Notes under the pieces: model-generated
Told to the model about the DNA's origin: nothing
The model's database searches: none
What the model saw: the letters and a program-made list of their open reading frames with translations, nothing else
Position numbers and translations under genes: made by a program
In this document: piece after piece, positions 1-6,058 of the stretch
Position numbering within the stretch: position 1 is the stretch's first letter
Layout of the letters: each line of letters starts with the position of its first letter
Assembly (NCBI GenBank): GCA_963648435.1
Contig: CAVJDT010000051.1
Location: 1-10,670, forward strand
Length of the DNA: 10,670 nucleotides
From: UMGS75 sp963648435
GTDB taxonomy: Bacteria; Bacillota_I; Bacilli_A; ML615J-28; CAG-313
Reading direction: 5' to 3'

Positions 1-573
1 GAGGAACACTCCAACCATATTTATCAAACATTGTTTTATTGTAATATAATACTTCTGTTGATTTACTAAGTGGTAATGCATATAAACTAGCTTGTGAATC
101 AAAACTACGACATTCATCCATGAAACCTTTAATATATTGATTTTGTTCATCTTTTGTTAATCCTACTATTTCTTTAGTTCCATCTTTTCTAGTAATCAAT
201 GTTGTTGAATCAATATAATCTTCTAAACTACTTAATAGGTTTTTATCAAGATATTTAGCAATACTATACGAATTAGCATTGACAACAGTAGGTAGTTTGC
301 CATTTTCTAATCCTTGTTCTACTTCCTCAGTTAATTTATTGTATTGGATATGAACCATTTTTACCTTGATATTTGGATATATATTTTGAAAGTTTTCAAT
401 AACCCGTTGAATATAAAATTCTTGAGATTCAACAGCCCCACCAATAGTGTGCCAAAATTCAATTTCAACTGAAGCATTATAGTCATAGTCAGTTTCTTCA
501 ATAGGTTTTGTTTGTTTTTTTTGAACGATTAAGGCTATATCATGGTTTTTTTCAATCTATTTATTTTTTTCAT
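1..573 (-). pseudogene. ABC solute-binding protein (family 1, sugar type), frameshifted at its N-terminus, 3' end outside window
   Basis: From about 556 down to the left edge one frame stays open for 185 codons and reads like the N-terminal lobe of an extracellular family 1 solute-binding protein (UgpB/MalE type): a VEIEFWHTIGG strand, a helix ending in NIYPNIKVKMV, a mid-section PTVVNANS, and YALPLSKSTEVLYYNK, the usual hinge strand of carbohydrate binders. Such lipoproteins capture sugars or glycerol-phosphate outside the membrane for an importer. The frame has no start codon. The only good start, ATG at 573-571 with AAAGGA upstream, opens MKKINRLKKTMI and then hits TAG at 537-535, in a different frame. 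Joining the frames at the A7 run (546-552) needs a -1 shift or one extra base, and the result still has only a short ALIV stretch with no lipobox Cys. Signal-peptide codons therefore seem lost. Either a pseudogene or an assembly error; the family call is firm, the broken state is read directly. Confidence 0.75.
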
Positions 574-607
574 TTTATTATTCCTTTCATTCTCGCATAT
601 TAATTTT

Positions 608-636
608 ATTATACTATAATTAAATTTAAATGTAAA
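608..636 (-). promoter_or_regulatory. Sigma-A-type promoter of the solute-binding protein gene
   Basis: On the minus strand TTTACA (636-631) and TATAAT (613-608) are separated by exactly 17 bases. The -10 is perfect and the -35 matches TTGACA at five of six positions. Transcription would start about 35 bases before the ATG at 573, which has AAAGGA in the right place. No intrinsic terminator is visible between the rsmI stop (650) and this promoter, so read-through from the upstream operon is also possible. Confidence 0.75.
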
Positions 637-649
637 GAAAAAGACAGTT

Positions 650-1516
650 TTACCTATCTTTATTCTTACCTAGTATTTCTTGATATATATTACTTTTGGA
701 AGTATTACGGTCTTTTGCAACAAGTTTCATTGCTTCTTTTTGGTCATATCCTGAATTTAAGTAATATTGATAATGTTCTTTTATTGTCAAGTTACAAAGG
801 TTTTCGTTTTTTTCTTCGTTTGTACATCCTGATATAACTAAAACCATTTCACCGCGTAGTTCATCTACTACACCTAATATTTCACTTGCGGTACCGCGCA
901 AGTATTCTTCATATTTTTTAGTAAGTTCTCTTGCAAGTACAATGTGACGTGAAGGCATTATTTCATTAATCATTTCAAGAGTTGATTTAATTCGATGTGG
1001 TGCCTCATATATGATTAAAGTGTTTGGTGAATACTTCAATATTTCTAATTCTTCTTTTCTTTTTTGGTCTTTACTATTTAGAAAGCCAATGAAGGTAAAA
1101 TTATTTGAAGGTATGCCCGATCCAACTATAGCTGTAAGACTAGCACTTACTCCAGGAACGACAACTACATCAATGTTATTTATGATTGCGGCACGAGCAA
1201 TGAGAAATCCAGGATCACTAATAGCAGGCATACCTGCATCACTCACCACCGCGATATTTTTACCATTTTTTATTTTTTCAACTATTAAATTTGTTAATTC
1301 TTGTTCATTATGAACATGATAACTATGCATTTTAGTATGTATATCAAAAAATGTAAGTAACATTCCTGTTATTCTTGTATCTTCGCAATATATATCATCA
1401 ACCATTTTCAATGTTTCTACGGCACGATATGTCATATCATTGTAATTTCCAATTGGAGTAGCCACAAGATATAATTTTGATGTTTCACATTCATAAGTCT
1501 TTTGTCTTTGTAACAT
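650..1516 (-). CDS. rsmI: 16S rRNA (cytidine(1402)-2'-O)-methyltransferase RsmI
   Basis: Makes the 2'-O-methyl group of C1402 in the decoding centre of 16S rRNA, using S-adenosylmethionine, in the cytoplasm. The 288-aa protein is the usual family length (about 285-292). It carries the tetrapyrrole-methylase fold signatures of RsmI in order: LYLVATPIGN (15-24), EDTR (45-48), SDAGMPAISDPG (92-103), the PG-V-S turn (121-124) and YEAPHR (170-175). The C-terminus has the short basic helical region common in the family. Its ATG lies one base after the stop of the trmN6-like gene, and its ribosome binding site AGAAGG sits inside the last codons of that gene, so the two are translationally coupled. 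It is the last gene of the tmk operon. In Bacillus subtilis rsmI is also near the end of the equivalent operon, but follows a GIY-YIG gene (yazA) that is absent here. Confidence 0.95.
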   Translation of the reverse strand: MLQRQKTYECETSKLYLVATPIGNYNDMTYRAVETLKMVDDIYCEDTRITGMLLTFFDIHTKMHSYHVHNEQELTNLIVEKIKNGKNIAVVSDAGMPAISDPGFLIARAAIINNIDVVVVPGVSASLTAIVGSGIPSNNFTFIGFLNSKDQKRKEELEILKYSPNTLIIYEAPHRIKSTLEMINEIMPSRHIVLARELTKKYEEYLRGTASEILGVVDELRGEMVLVISGCTNEEKNENLCNLTIKEHYQYYLNSGYDQKEAMKLVAKDRNTSKSNIYQEILGKNKDR

Positions 1517-1517
1517 A

Positions 1518-2270
1518 TTATACCTTCTTATAATTAAATATTTCTAGCATTTCTTTTGTGTATTCATTGTCATCATTTTTAATATATAATGGTTGTAATA
1601 TTTTGAGATCACCTTGTTTGTCTGTTTTCTTACCTTCAATAAGAATTGCAACTGAATCTAATGCTAAAGGCGTTGAATAAACAAATTGTAATCTTTTTGG
1701 CTCAATCTTATATTTTTGAAATAAAAATAATATTTCTAGTAATCGTCCACTACGATGAACTAATGCAAATGTTCCTCCTTCTTTAAGGAGAATTGAAGCG
1801 CTTTTTATTAATTGTTCTAAATTTATATATATTTCATGGCGAGCAATTGTCTTATAATCATTTTTATTTAATTTTGATGTACTATTTACTTTAAAGTATG
1901 GAGGGTTTGAAACCACTACATCAAAAGTTGAATACCCTAGGGTTTGATGAATATCTTTTATATCGCCATTAATAATTGTGATTTGTGATTCAAGTCGATT
2001 TAACTCAACGCTTCTTTTGGCAAGATTATATATATCTGTTTGCATTTCTACTCCATATATGTGTGCTTTTGTTCTTAGGCTTAAAAACAAAGGAATATAA
2101 CCAGTTCCACATCCTAAATCTATTATTTTTTTATCACTTAAATTAATACTAACAAAATTAGCTAGCAGTGTTGAATCTAAAGAAAAATTAAGGATATCCT
2201 TGCGTTGAATTATTTTTAGACCATCATAGCCTAAAAGATTACTTATTGTTTCCTTGTTTTTTGTTTCCAT
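1518..2270 (-). CDS. TrmN6/YabB-family SAM-dependent N6-adenine methyltransferase
   Basis: Class I SAM-dependent methyltransferase of the YabB/TrmN6 family. The Escherichia coli member methylates N6 of A37 in tRNA-Val; the substrate of the Firmicutes branch is inferred by homology. The 250-aa protein begins with the family's substrate-side segment (IIQRKDILNFSLDSTLLANF, 20-39), followed by SAM motif I DLGCGTGYIP (51-60), an acidic ribose-binding position in VEMQ (74-77), and the adenine N6-methylase catalytic NPPY (122-125). The ATG at 2270 lies 32 bases inside the 3' end of ricT in another frame. Its ribosome binding site is weak (a purine run GAAGAA some 12 bases upstream), so translation probably depends on ribosomes finishing ricT. 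Position between ricT and rsmI matches yabB of B. subtilis, although yabA, which normally lies between ricT and yabB, is missing. Confidence 0.9.
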   Translation of the reverse strand: METKNKETISNLLGYDGLKIIQRKDILNFSLDSTLLANFVSINLSDKKIIDLGCGTGYIPLFLSLRTKAHIYGVEMQTDIYNLAKRSVELNRLESQITIINGDIKDIHQTLGYSTFDVVVSNPPYFKVNSTSKLNKNDYKTIARHEIYINLEQLIKSASILLKEGGTFALVHRSGRLLEILFLFQKYKIEPKRLQFVYSTPLALDSVAILIEGKKTDKQGDLKILQPLYIKNDDNEYTKEMLEIFNYKKV

Positions 2271-3264
2271 TGTTTTTAAATTTCTTCTTATAACGGTTGT
2301 AGCGATGAGCCTTTTTAGGATTATCTATTATTTTTTCTTTTTTATCAACTGAACCTTGAATATTTTCATCTTCACGTTCTAATTCTTGAACTTCAACTTC
2401 AATTTCATCATCTACTTCTTCAGCTGTTACTATTAATTCTGGTTCTTCAACCTTTCTTGCAATAGTAAATCCTTCTATTTCTTCTAGTTTATGAACTACC
2501 GGCATAGCATTTGGGTCTTCTTGGGTTTTAACAATGCGTTTAAAGTAATCTACTGCTACAACTTTACAATTCTCACATGTAGGTGTTTTTACATAGTTAC
2601 CAACACTTGGAAATTCTTTTTTCATTTCCTTATAAAGTTCTTCCTCATATCCTATACAACACATAAGTTTACCACAAGCACCACTAATTTTAGCATTATT
2701 TAAGCTCATTCCTTGTTCTTTGGCCATTTTCATTGTAACAAAATCAAAGTTTTGTAAAAACTTTTTACAACATAGTTCTCTTCCACAAACACCTAGTCCT
2801 CCAAGTGCTCTAGCAGCTTCACGAGGGCCTATTTGTCTTAGTTCTACTCTAATTCTAAATTCAGGTGCTAAGTACTTTAATAGTTCTCTAAAATCAACTC
2901 TATCATCGGCAGTATAATAAAAGATTATTTTGGTTAAATCTATGGTATATTCTGCATATAGAGGCTTCATTTCGAGTTTACATATTTTAATATACTTTTT
3001 GAATATCTCAAAAGCAGCTTTTGCACGTTCTATATTTTTTTTGTCTTGTTCTACATCTTCTTCTGTAGCTTTTCTAATTACTGGTTTTAATTCATATTCT
3101 ATTTGATCATCATCAACATCACGGTTTGGGATTATAACTTTACCTAGTTCTACGCCTCTCACCGTTTCAACAATGGCATATTCTCCCATTTGAAAATCAT
3201 TGTCAAGTGGATCAAAATAGTATACTTTACCAACTTCTTTAAACTGGATTCCTACTATTTTCAT
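2239..3264 (-). CDS. ricT: RicT (YaaT), PSP1-domain regulator of RNase Y-dependent RNA maturation
   Basis: PSP1-family protein equivalent to B. subtilis RicT, which with RicA and RicF forms an iron-sulfur complex that helps RNase Y mature mRNAs and influences developmental phosphorelays. The PSP1 fold covers roughly residues 1-240. It shows the diagnostic cysteine pattern: GVCGRELCCKKFL (C160, C165, C166), ACGKLMCC (C197, C202, C203) and a late pair TPTCENC (C230, C233), consistent with metal or cluster binding. At 341 aa it is longer than the B. subtilis protein (about 275) because of a C-terminal tail: an acidic stretch (about 282-303) and then a Lys/Asn/Arg-rich end (about 305-341). The 3' end overlaps the next gene by 32 bases. 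It lies 10 bases after holB, as in many Firmicutes. No ricA or ricF lies in this window. Identity is secure; the role in an organism with no visible sporulation genes is inferred. Confidence 0.92.
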   Translation of the reverse strand: MKIVGIQFKEVGKVYYFDPLDNDFQMGEYAIVETVRGVELGKVIIPNRDVDDDQIEYELKPVIRKATEEDVEQDKKNIERAKAAFEIFKKYIKICKLEMKPLYAEYTIDLTKIIFYYTADDRVDFRELLKYLAPEFRIRVELRQIGPREAARALGGLGVCGRELCCKKFLQNFDFVTMKMAKEQGMSLNNAKISGACGKLMCCIGYEEELYKEMKKEFPSVGNYVKTPTCENCKVVAVDYFKRIVKTQEDPNAMPVVHKLEEIEGFTIARKVEEPELIVTAEEVDDEIEVEVQELEREDENIQGSVDKKEKIIDNPKKAHRYNRYKKKFKNNGNKKQGNNK

Positions 3265-3274
3265 TTTTTCTCCT

Positions 3275-4246
3275 TTACTTATTTATTTCAACCATTAAAC
3301 TGGTATAAAATAAATTTAAGTTTATATAATAATTTAATCTTTCTTGATATTTGTTAATAACATCTATTTGATGTATTATTTTTTCAACATTTATGTTTTC
3401 CTTATTATATAAGGAAGTAACATCTAAAAATACTTCTGAGGTTTTTCCGTTATATATATTAATTATCTCTTTATTTATTAATAATAATATATCTAAAAAT
3501 ATGCGATGCCATTTTTTATCCGTTTCACTTTTTAAGTAACTACTATTTTTATAGAAGAAAACAAAAGGATCTTTATGTAATGCCATTTGTTTTTCAATTC
3601 CAATTGCAAGGGTGAGTAAATCATATACTTTTCCTTCTGCAATCATTTGTTTTGCATTATCAACATCAGCAGTTAGATAAGATAAAACATATGACATTGT
3701 TTTTTCTACACCACTATCCTCTAATGTTTTCATAATAAACATACGTGGAATTGGCTTAAATTGAATTACTTGCGTTCTTGAAATGATTGTATCTAATATT
3801 CTTTCTTTATTTTTGGTTAGTAAAAATATATAATGGTTAGGTGCAGGCTCTTCTAAAAGTTTTAAAATGGCATTTGATGCGGATGTATTCATTTTATCAG
3901 CATCCTTGATAATTCCAATTTTAGGACCTTTTTCAAGGGATGTGGTATTAAACTCATGGATGAATTCATCTATTTGTTCTCTTTTAATTAAATCATTTTG
4001 TGGTTCTATACAAATAATATTAAGGTGATTATTTTTTTCTACTCTTATACAATTATGACATCTAAAACAAGGCTTATTGTCACTTTCACATAGCAATAAC
4101 ATTGACATATATATTGCGGCTTCATAAGTTCCACTGCCTTCACCGCCTTCAAACATATAAGCATGAGACAAAAAACCATGTTCGTAACTTCCTCTTAACA
4201 AACGAATTACTTCAGGCTGATTTTCTATCATTTGTTTAATTGTCAT
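3275..4246 (-). CDS. holB: DNA polymerase III clamp-loader subunit delta'
   Basis: Delta' subunit of the replicative clamp loader, which with tau/gamma and delta opens the beta clamp and loads it on DNA. Counting from the ATG at 4246 (323 aa), it has the N-terminal AAA+ fold with HAYMFEGGEGSG (28-39), the zinc module C53, C60, C63, C66, the GIIKDADKM Walker-B-like strand (111-119), the LLKLLEEPAPN helix typical of delta'/DnaX (about 128-137), and sensor-like IISRTQ (154-159). The P-loop lacks its Lys, so ATP binding is not expected, as in other delta' proteins; the usual SRC motif reads SRT. The C-terminal collar domain is poorly conserved. An upstream ATG (4255, MNKM) lies only one base after the AAGGAG site, so Met at 4246, ten bases from it, is the better start. 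It overlaps the tmk stop and precedes ricT. Confidence 0.9.
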   Translation of the reverse strand: MTIKQMIENQPEVIRLLRGSYEHGFLSHAYMFEGGEGSGTYEAAIYMSMLLLCESDNKPCFRCHNCIRVEKNNHLNIICIEPQNDLIKREQIDEFIHEFNTTSLEKGPKIGIIKDADKMNTSASNAILKLLEEPAPNHYIFLLTKNKERILDTIISRTQVIQFKPIPRMFIMKTLEDSGVEKTMSYVLSYLTADVDNAKQMIAEGKVYDLLTLAIGIEKQMALHKDPFVFFYKNSSYLKSETDKKWHRIFLDILLLINKEIINIYNGKTSEVFLDVTSLYNKENINVEKIIHQIDVINKYQERLNYYINLNLFYTSLMVEINK

Positions 4247-4880
4247 TTTGTTCATTCTCCTTAATAAAATTTAAAACAGCTTTTGTTGTTTCAGTTGCAA
4301 CATCAGTTTGTGACATTTCACCATCAATTTTGATAATTCTATTTGCATTATTTTCACAAAGTTCAATATAACTATTATATACATTATGATGAAATTCAAT
4401 AGTTTCAAGTTCTAACCTATCCATATCACGAGCATTCTTTTTGATTCTTTCTAGTCCAATTTCAGGATGAACACAAACAAAAATTGTTAAATCTGGTAAT
4501 AATCCATTAGTTGCAAATTGGTTTAGTTCATATACTTTGTCTATTCCTAAATGTCGTGCCCCACCTTGATAGGCAAGTGAACTATCAAGAAAGCGATCAC
4601 AAAGAATAATTTTACCTTGTTTAAGAGCTGGTAAAATGGTTTTTTGAATATGTTCTCTTCTACTAGCCGCATAAAGTAAGGCTTCTGTCCATTCATCCAT
4701 TCCTTGATTATTTTTATCAAGAATAATCTCTCTTATTTTTTCTGCAATCGGACTACCACCAGGTTCACGTGATAACACTACATCATAACCTAATTCTTGT
4801 AATTTATTATATACAGCCTTAATGGCACTAGATTTACCGCTACCATCATTTCCTTCAAAAGTAATAAATAATCCTCTCAT
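4236..4880 (-). CDS. tmk: Thymidylate kinase (dTMP kinase)
   Basis: Phosphorylates dTMP to dTDP with ATP in the cytoplasm, an essential step toward dTTP. The 214-aa protein has the full family set: P-loop GNDGSGKSS (10-18), the REPGG dTMP-binding motif (38-42), the CDRFLDSSLAYQGGAR segment (94-109) with the DR pair that binds nucleotide, and a LID region with basic residues around IKKNARDMDRLE (146-157). Length is normal (about 205-215). The ATG at 4880 has a GAGG site nine or so bases upstream and follows its own promoter, making it the first gene of the tmk-holB-ricT-trmN6-rsmI operon. In B. subtilis, darA (PII-like c-di-AMP receptor) and yaaR lie between tmk and holB; here tmk runs straight into holB, with the holB start inside the end of tmk. 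Function is confident. Confidence 0.96.
   Translation of the reverse strand: MRGLFITFEGNDGSGKSSAIKAVYNKLQELGYDVVLSREPGGSPIAEKIREIILDKNNQGMDEWTEALLYAASRREHIQKTILPALKQGKIILCDRFLDSSLAYQGGARHLGIDKVYELNQFATNGLLPDLTIFVCVHPEIGLERIKKNARDMDRLELETIEFHHNVYNSYIELCENNANRIIKIDGEMSQTDVATETTKAVLNFIKENEQNDN
4257..4262 (-). promoter_or_regulatory. Ribosome binding site that decides the holB start
   Basis: AAGGAG on the minus strand lies one base from the ATG at 4255 and ten bases from the ATG at 4246. The first distance is too short for initiation, so the downstream Met (three codons later) is favoured. The site lies inside the end of tmk. Confidence 0.65.
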
Positions 4881-4903
4881 ATTTTTCTACCTCTATATTA
4901 CTT

Positions 4904-4932
4904 ATTATACCATATTTTACGATTTATATAAA
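4904..4932 (-). promoter_or_regulatory. Promoter of the tmk-holB-ricT-trmN6-rsmI operon
   Basis: On the minus strand TTTATA (4932-4927) and a perfect TATAAT (4909-4904) are separated by 17 bases, with the predicted start near 4897, leaving a short leader of about 17 bases before the tmk ATG. The -35 matches four of six consensus positions. Its -35 is eight bases from the -35 of the opposing promoter for the 70-aa gene. Confidence 0.65.
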
Positions 4933-4940
4933 GTAATGTG

Positions 4941-4969
4941 TTTAATTAAAATTATGTAGTATATATACT
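4941..4969 (+). promoter_or_regulatory. Likely promoter of the 70-aa gene
   Basis: TTTAAT (4941-4946) and TATACT (4964-4969) are 17 bases apart. The -10 is good (five of six); the -35 is poor. The -35 lies within a 10-base perfect palindrome (TTTAATTAAA, 4941-4950), placed between two back-to-back promoters, which could be a regulator site but is also easy to find by chance in such AT-rich DNA. Confidence 0.45.
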
Positions 4970-5004
4970 TGATATTTTGTAAATACTAAATTTGAGGTGA
5001 AAAA

Positions 5005-5217
5005 ATGAAAAAGAAAAATATAGTTAAATTACACGATATAAAAAAGAAAAATATAAGTAGAGAAGAATTTGCAAGTGAACTTAGCCCTTTTAGTAAAATT
5101 GCTCAAGGTATATATATGGCAGAAAATAGTGATGTTGAAAGTTTTAATCTTACTAAAAAAGAGAAAAATGAACATAAGCAAAAAAATAATTTAATTACTG
5201 AGCAATTTACCAAGTGA
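5005..5217 (+). CDS. Unrecognised 70-aa charged protein
   Basis: I do not recognise this protein. It looks like a real gene: ATG at 5005 is preceded by a strong GAGGTG site five to six bases away and by a plausible promoter, it occupies an otherwise empty gap between divergent genes, and it stops at TGA (5215-5217). The product is soluble, very rich in Lys (about a quarter of residues), with no signal peptide or membrane segment and no Cys or Trp. The sequence KKKNI occurs twice (2-6 and 13-17), reflecting a direct DNA repeat. A less charged middle (about 19-49, EEFASELSPFSKIAQGIYMAENSDVESF) could form a small folded core, flanked by basic ends. A nucleic-acid-binding or regulatory role is conceivable from the charge only. 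No clear terminator follows, so part of its transcript may continue into the TauE-family gene 67 bases downstream, which also has its own promoter. Confidence 0.7.
   Translation: MKKKNIVKLHDIKKKNISREEFASELSPFSKIAQGIYMAENSDVESFNLTKKEKNEHKQKNNLITEQFTK
5008..5055 (+). repeat. In-frame 15-base direct repeat inside the 70-aa gene
   Basis: AAAAAGAAAAATATA occurs at 5008-5022 and again at 5041-5055, offset 33 bases (11 codons), so both copies encode KKNI in the same frame. This suggests a local duplication at the start of the gene, though low complexity makes chance or convergence possible. Confidence 0.6.
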
Positions 5218-5242
5218 TTTTTCTTTATTTTTAGACAAAAAA

Positions 5243-5251
5243 TGGTATAAT
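5243..5251 (+). promoter_or_regulatory. Extended -10 promoter of the TauE/SafE-family gene
   Basis: TGGTATAAT is a perfect extended -10 (TGn followed by TATAAT). No good -35 sits at the usual distance, which an extended -10 can tolerate. The start would be near 5258, giving a leader of about 27 bases with the AGGTG binding site just before the ATG at 5285. Confidence 0.65.
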
Positions 5252-5284
5252 CTATAATAAATAATATTAATTATAGGTGATAAT

Positions 5285-6058
5285 ATGTTAAAAATAATCC
5301 TTGTATGCTTTATTGCGGGAATTGGAGCAGGACTAGGAACAGGGTTTGCAGGAATGAGTGCGGCAGCCGTTATCGCTCCAATGCTTATTACTTTCTTAAA
5401 AATGGACCCTTATATGGCGGTTGGTATTGCACTTGCTAGTGATGTATTAGCTAGTGCTATTAGTGCTTACACATACGGTAAAAGTAAAAATCTAGATATT
5501 CGAAATGGACTTATTATGTTGGTGGTAATTTTGGTATTTACGCTTGTAGGTAGCCTGATTGCCAAGTTAGTCCCAAGCAATACTATGGGGAATTTCTCAG
5601 TTTTTATGACAATGTTACTAGGAATTAAATTTATTATTAAGCCTGTCATGACCACTAAAGAAAAAATGGAATCTGTAAGTAAGAAAAAAAGAGTAATTCA
5701 ATCCATTATTATGGGATCACTCATTGGATTTATTTGTGGCTTTATTGGGGCTGGTGGGGGAATGATGATGTTATTAGTTTTAACTAGCGTTTTAGGATAT
5801 GAACTAAAGACCGCTGTTGGAACAAGTGTTTTTATTATGACCTTTACTGCGTTAACTGGTTCTATTAGTCATTTTGTAATTGGCGGTATGCCCGATCTTT
5901 GGTGTTTAATTATTTGTATTGTTTCAACTTTTCTATGGGCTAGAATTGCATCAATACTTGCAAATAAAGCAAAACCTGCCACTCTTAATCGAGTAACAGG
6001 TATAATTTTAATGGTTTTAGGTATTGTTATTCTTACTGTTAATTTAATAAGTAAGTAA
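5285..6058 (+). CDS. TauE/SafE (TSUP) family membrane anion permease
   Basis: Member of the 4-toluene sulfonate uptake permease (TSUP, TauE/SafE) family, integral membrane proteins that move sulfur-containing or organic anions such as sulfite, sulfoacetate or taurine; the substrate here is unknown. The 257-aa protein has about eight hydrophobic segments in two related halves. Each half opens with a glycine-rich helix hairpin: GIGAGLGTGFAGMSAA (12-27) and GFICGFIGAGGGMMM (148-162). Each half continues with a small-residue helix: AVGIALASDVLASAIS (45-60) and AVGTSVFIMTFTALTGSISH (177-196). A Lys-rich loop (124-136) joins the halves. The ATG has an AGGTG site six bases upstream and an extended -10 promoter, so the gene is mainly a single unit. 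Its 3' end overlaps the convergent truA by 15 bases. No sulfur-metabolism gene lies nearby to suggest a substrate. Family assignment is confident; transport direction is not known. Confidence 0.9.
   Translation: MLKIILVCFIAGIGAGLGTGFAGMSAAAVIAPMLITFLKMDPYMAVGIALASDVLASAISAYTYGKSKNLDIRNGLIMLVVILVFTLVGSLIAKLVPSNTMGNFSVFMTMLLGIKFIIKPVMTTKEKMESVSKKKRVIQSIIMGSLIGFICGFIGAGGGMMMLLVLTSVLGYELKTAVGTSVFIMTFTALTGSISHFVIGGMPDLWCLIICIVSTFLWARIASILANKAKPATLNRVTGIILMVLGIVILTVNLISK

Noticed and set aside
1011..1313. 100-codon plus-strand open frame
   Set aside because: It lies fully antisense to rsmI, which has complete family motifs; it has no ribosome binding site or promoter.
2491..2917. Two plus-strand open frames of 70 and 65 codons
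   Set aside because: Both are antisense to ricT, have low-complexity Phe/Thr/Ser-rich translations and no start signals.
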